Below are positions 48,263-51,026 of a stretch of 51,026 bases of DNA, piece after piece. A program made the position numbers and the translations under genes. The stretch lies in NCBI GenBank assembly GCA_030372965.1, contig JAUCQC010000174.1, positions 1 through 51,026 of the forward strand, read 5' to 3'. How positions within the stretch are numbered: the stretch's first letter is position 1; every line of letters starts with the position of its first letter. This stretch comes from a bacterium (GTDB taxonomy: Bacteria > Zhuqueibacterota > QNDG01 > DTFT01). The notes under the pieces were generated by a model, which saw only the letters and a program-made list of their open reading frames with translations, had not been told where the DNA came from and searched no databases.

Positions 48263-50770
48263 ATGATCCGCCAATCTCGTAAAATGCTCATCCTGTTCTG
48301 TCTTTCACTGTTCGTGGTCGCCCGGGCTCAGAACGGACCTCCTGGCGGAAGACCGGGCGGAAGACCGGGCGGTGCGGAAATGCCTAAAGTCGCCATCACC
48401 GGGAAAGTGCTTGACGCGTCCACGGGAAAACCGCTCGAGTATGCCACCGTCGTGCTGTTCGCCAAAAGGGACGGCCGTCAGGTCACGGGCACCGTGACGG
48501 CGCCGGACGGATCGTTCGAACTCAAGGACCTTTTCCCGGGGCAGTTCCGCATGACGGTCAATTACATGGGATACAAACCCCAGGCGATCGAGGACGCCTC
48601 TCCCAGACGGGGAAGCGTCTCGCACGACGTCGGCGTCATCCGGCTCGAGCCCACGGTTCTTCCGGGACAGGGCGTGGACGTGCAGGCCGACCGCCCGGAA
48701 TTCGAGTACAAGATCGACCGCCGCGTGATCAACGTGGGCCAGCAGCAGACAGCCCTCGCTGGAACGGCCGTGGACGTGCTCGAGAACGTGCCGTCGATCA
48801 CCGTGGACGTGGACAACAACGTCCAGCTGAGGGGAAGCTCGAACTTCACCGTGCTCATCGACAACCGGCCCACGCCCCTCGACGCGAACACCGCGCTTCA
48901 GCAGACGCCGGCCAGCATCATCGAGCAGATCGAAATCATCACGAACCCGTCGGCCAAATACGATCCGGACGGCACGGCCGGCATCATCAACCTGAAGCTG
49001 AAGAAGGAGAAACAGGGCGGCGTGTCCGGAATCTTCAACGCCAACCTGGGGCTCAACGACATCGCGAACCGATCGGGGGGCGATCTGCTCCTGAGCCGCA
49101 GAGGGACAAAAACAAACGTGTACGTGGGTGTTGACCTCAACCAGCGTCGCATGCCCGGCACGTCCAGAATCCGGCAGAAGACGTTTATCGGAGACACGAC
49201 CCTGTTCCGGAACTCCACCGGCGAGAACGACCGCGGCGGCAGTCATTTCGGCCTCAGGGCCGGCATGGACTTCTCGGCCACGGACCGGGACCTGCTGAAC
49301 ATCGGAATGCGCGTCGGCCGGCATTCCAACGAAGGCGATTCGGAAAACCGGTATGACGAGTGGAGCGAACCGGGCGGCGCTCATGAACTGTACCGGAGCC
49401 TGGACGAGAACTCGCACGGCGGCGAATTCTATTCGATCAATCTCGGTTACAAGCACGATTTCGTGAAAACCGGACATGAACTCCAGGCCGAGGTCATACT
49501 GGGCGGACACGACGGCGACGACGAGGACATCAACCGTCTTTTCGACACCGCCGGGGGCATCGCCGAAGCCCAGCGGGCGACTGAATCCGGTCCGTCGCAG
49601 GACCTTCGGGTGAAACTGGACTATACGCTGCCCCTCCGGACCGAAGAGAAGATACAGGCGGGGTTCCAGACCCGCGCCTCCTCGGGCGAGGAAAAGACCG
49701 AGCGTTTCATCTGGGACGCGGCATCCGATGCCTTTGTGTTCCAGCAGCCCTACAGCCACACGATTGACGCGACGCACACCATCCATTCGCTGTACTCCAC
49801 GTATTCCAACGCCTACGGCAAGCTGGGCGTGCAGGCGGGCGTCCGTGGCGAATACACCGGCCGCAATATCAGGCTGGAGGACACCGGGGAAGACTTCACC
49901 ATCGACCGCTGGGACGTTTTCCCGACGGCTCACTTCTCCTACACCTTCGCCCAGGGGCGGCAGGTGATGACGAGTTACACGCGGCGCGTCCAGCGTCCGC
50001 GCGACTGGGACCTCGAACCCTTCGAAACCTGGATGGACGCCTATAACATACGCAGGGGTAACCCGGACCTCGTGCCCGAGTTCATCGACTCCTACGAAGC
50101 GACCTTCCAGTCCACCGCCGGCCAGAGCCTGTTCTCAGTGGAGGCCTACTACCGGGTGACGCACAACAAGATCGAGCGCATCCAGTCCCTGTACGCGCCT
50201 CGCATCACCCTGCACACCATGGACAACGTGGGGCAGGATTATTCTCTGGGAAGCGAGATCATGCTGAACGTGAGCCCGCTCAAGCCGTGGAACGTCAACC
50301 TCATGGGCAGTCTGTACCAGTACCGGGTGGAAGGCGAACTCCTGGGCGAGTCGTTCTCGCAGGAGAGCTTCAACTGGAATGTCCGGCTCAACAACACGCT
50401 CCGGCTCACGTCATCGACCCGGCTTCAGACGAACCTGCGTTACAACAGCCCCTCGGTGTCGTCCCAGGGCACACGCAAGGGCAATTTCATGACGGACTTC
50501 AGCCTCCGGCAGGAGCTGCTGAGCAAATCGCTGTCCGCGACGCTTCAGATAAGGGATGTTTTCAAGACAGGCAATTTCGGGTTCACCACGGATGCGCCTG
50601 GTTTTACGACCACTTCCCGGATGTCGCGAGAGGCGCCTGTTTACATGCTCACCCTCACGTACAACATCAACAATTACAAGAGGGACTGGCAGCAGGAGAA
50701 CGGGGAACGGAACGGAAACGGAGAGGGATCGGAGGCCGCGGACGAGGTGGGCGGCGGCTTCGAGCAGTAG
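48263..50770 (+). CDS. TonB-dependent receptor / outer-membrane beta-barrel protein with carboxypeptidase-regulatory-like domain (835 aa)
   Basis: Start at ATG 48263, AAGGAG at 48250-48255, followed by a signal peptide (MIRQSRKMLILFCLSLFVVA, cleavage near RAQN). A GGRPGG repeat spacer is followed by a CarboxypepD_reg-like domain (about 42-130: ITGKVLDASTGKPLEYATVV, YMGYKPQ), then a plug (about 140-260: DVLENVPSITVDVDNNVQLR, GSSNFTVLIDNRPTP, IEQIEIITNPSAKYDPDGTA). A barrel of the OMP_b-brl_3 type runs to the C-terminus (YTRRVQRPRDWDLEPFETWM, RRGNPDLVPEFIDSYEATF). It imports an unknown ligand across the outer membrane with TonB energy. Divergent to the metal-uptake operon, so a metal or metal-chelate ligand is possible. 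The tail is acidic and Glu/Gly-rich. Confidence 0.9.
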   Translation: MIRQSRKMLILFCLSLFVVARAQNGPPGGRPGGRPGGAEMPKVAITGKVLDASTGKPLEYATVVLFAKRDGRQVTGTVTAPDGSFELKDLFPGQFRMTVNYMGYKPQAIEDASPRRGSVSHDVGVIRLEPTVLPGQGVDVQADRPEFEYKIDRRVINVGQQQTALAGTAVDVLENVPSITVDVDNNVQLRGSSNFTVLIDNRPTPLDANTALQQTPASIIEQIEIITNPSAKYDPDGTAGIINLKLKKEKQGGVSGIFNANLGLNDIANRSGGDLLLSRRGTKTNVYVGVDLNQRRMPGTSRIRQKTFIGDTTLFRNSTGENDRGGSHFGLRAGMDFSATDRDLLNIGMRVGRHSNEGDSENRYDEWSEPGGAHELYRSLDENSHGGEFYSINLGYKHDFVKTGHELQAEVILGGHDGDDEDINRLFDTAGGIAEAQRATESGPSQDLRVKLDYTLPLRTEEKIQAGFQTRASSGEEKTERFIWDAASDAFVFQQPYSHTIDATHTIHSLYSTYSNAYGKLGVQAGVRGEYTGRNIRLEDTGEDFTIDRWDVFPTAHFSYTFAQGRQVMTSYTRRVQRPRDWDLEPFETWMDAYNIRRGNPDLVPEFIDSYEATFQSTAGQSLFSVEAYYRVTHNKIERIQSLYAPRITLHTMDNVGQDYSLGSEIMLNVSPLKPWNVNLMGSLYQYRVEGELLGESFSQESFNWNVRLNNTLRLTSSTRLQTNLRYNSPSVSSQGTRKGNFMTDFSLRQELLSKSLSATLQIRDVFKTGNFGFTTDAPGFTTTSRMSREAPVYMLTLTYNINNYKRDWQQENGERNGNGEGSEAADEVGGGFEQ

Positions 50771-50792
50771 AAACCCGGATCATCCGGTTTAG

Positions 50793-50823
50793 AAAAAAGC
50801 CTCCCGGAGACGGGAGGCTTTTT
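50793..50823 (+). terminator. Terminator of the receptor gene
   Basis: 12-bp stem AAAAGCCTCCCG / CGGGAGGCTTTT (50795-50806 / 50811-50822), loop GAGA, T-run. CCTCCCG family. The remaining bases to 51026 hold a GCGCGC/GCGCGC hairpin (50971-50976 / 50982-50987) and GGATCTTCAA, a fragment also present next to repeat copy B; no gene is seen there. Confidence 0.9.
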
Positions 50824-51026
50824 CATTTTTGATTGGCGATCGCGGATACGGAGTGTCCGGTTGTCTGTATCAGATCTCCGATTCTGCCGGTTGATTTGGA
50901 TACGAATGGATCATCGCATGGTGAAATCCCGATTTTATCTGTCCTCTGTTGTATATTAACATCTTCCTGAGCGCGCGTTCGGCGCGCGAAGGATCTTCAA
51001 GCCGGTGAGACGGTCGACTCATGGTC

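Overview
The window is GC-rich DNA from a Gram-negative, anaerobic bacterium of the FCB superphylum, most likely an uncultured candidate-phylum lineage. Evidence for this: a secreted protein with a C-terminal type IX secretion (T9SS)-style sorting domain (NFPNPFNPST core), a TonB-dependent receptor with an N-terminal carboxypeptidase-regulatory-like domain, a second outer-membrane barrel, an OmpA-type lipoprotein, two [NiFe] hydrogenases, a Rex redox repressor and a 2-hydroxyacyl-CoA dehydratase-type ATPase activator. I see no tRNA, rRNA, CRISPR array, transposase or phage gene.

Region 1 (473-15276, + strand) is a five-gene surface operon. It encodes a 1913-residue protein built of choice-of-anchor-D modules, three secreted DUF11-type repeat proteins and an outer-membrane beta-barrel. 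A strong terminator follows, then a small T9SS-targeted temptin-like protein with a CxxCH motif (15450-16115).

Region 2 (16278-24883, - strand) holds an alpha/beta hydrolase, an FGGY sugar kinase and a tightly overlapped eight-gene operon. The operon joins a membrane-bound group 4 [NiFe] hydrogenase core (ferredoxin, large, NuoC-like, small and NuoH-like subunits) to a polyferredoxin and to a HydG/HydB-type NAD(P)H electron-transfer pair. This mix of two hydrogenase lineages is the most novel-looking system here.

Region 3 (25239-26978, + strand) has three small envelope genes, each followed by a hairpin. Region 4 (27088-32302, - strand) is rex-hydB-hydG-hydD-hydA-maturation protease, a soluble group 3 [NiFe] hydrogenase operon. 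A near-consensus Rex operator lies next to its predicted promoter, giving an NADH-responsive loop. The single maturation protease could also serve the group 4 enzyme.

Region 5 (32303-40384) holds HU flanked by inverted copies of an intergenic repeat, an OPT-family transporter, and a 1358-residue secreted FG-GAP/LamG protein with a dockerin-like tail. Region 6 (40385-45039, - strand) is a dehydratase activator of the 2-hydroxyglutaryl-CoA type, split into two genes. Region 7 (45145-47990, - strand) is a Zn/Mn-type ABC uptake operon led by a ribbon-helix-helix protein with a cysteine/histidine metal-binding tail. Phased direct repeats overlap its promoter. Divergent to it is a TonB-dependent outer-membrane receptor (48263-50770).

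The intergenic DNA carries several dispersed repeat families. Two of them (a TTTGAAC-type and a GGTTCCGG-type simple repeat) have also entered reading frames as in-frame linkers. Many real genes start inside longer open frames; starts were chosen from Shine-Dalgarno (SD) sites, four-base ATGA overlaps and signal peptides.
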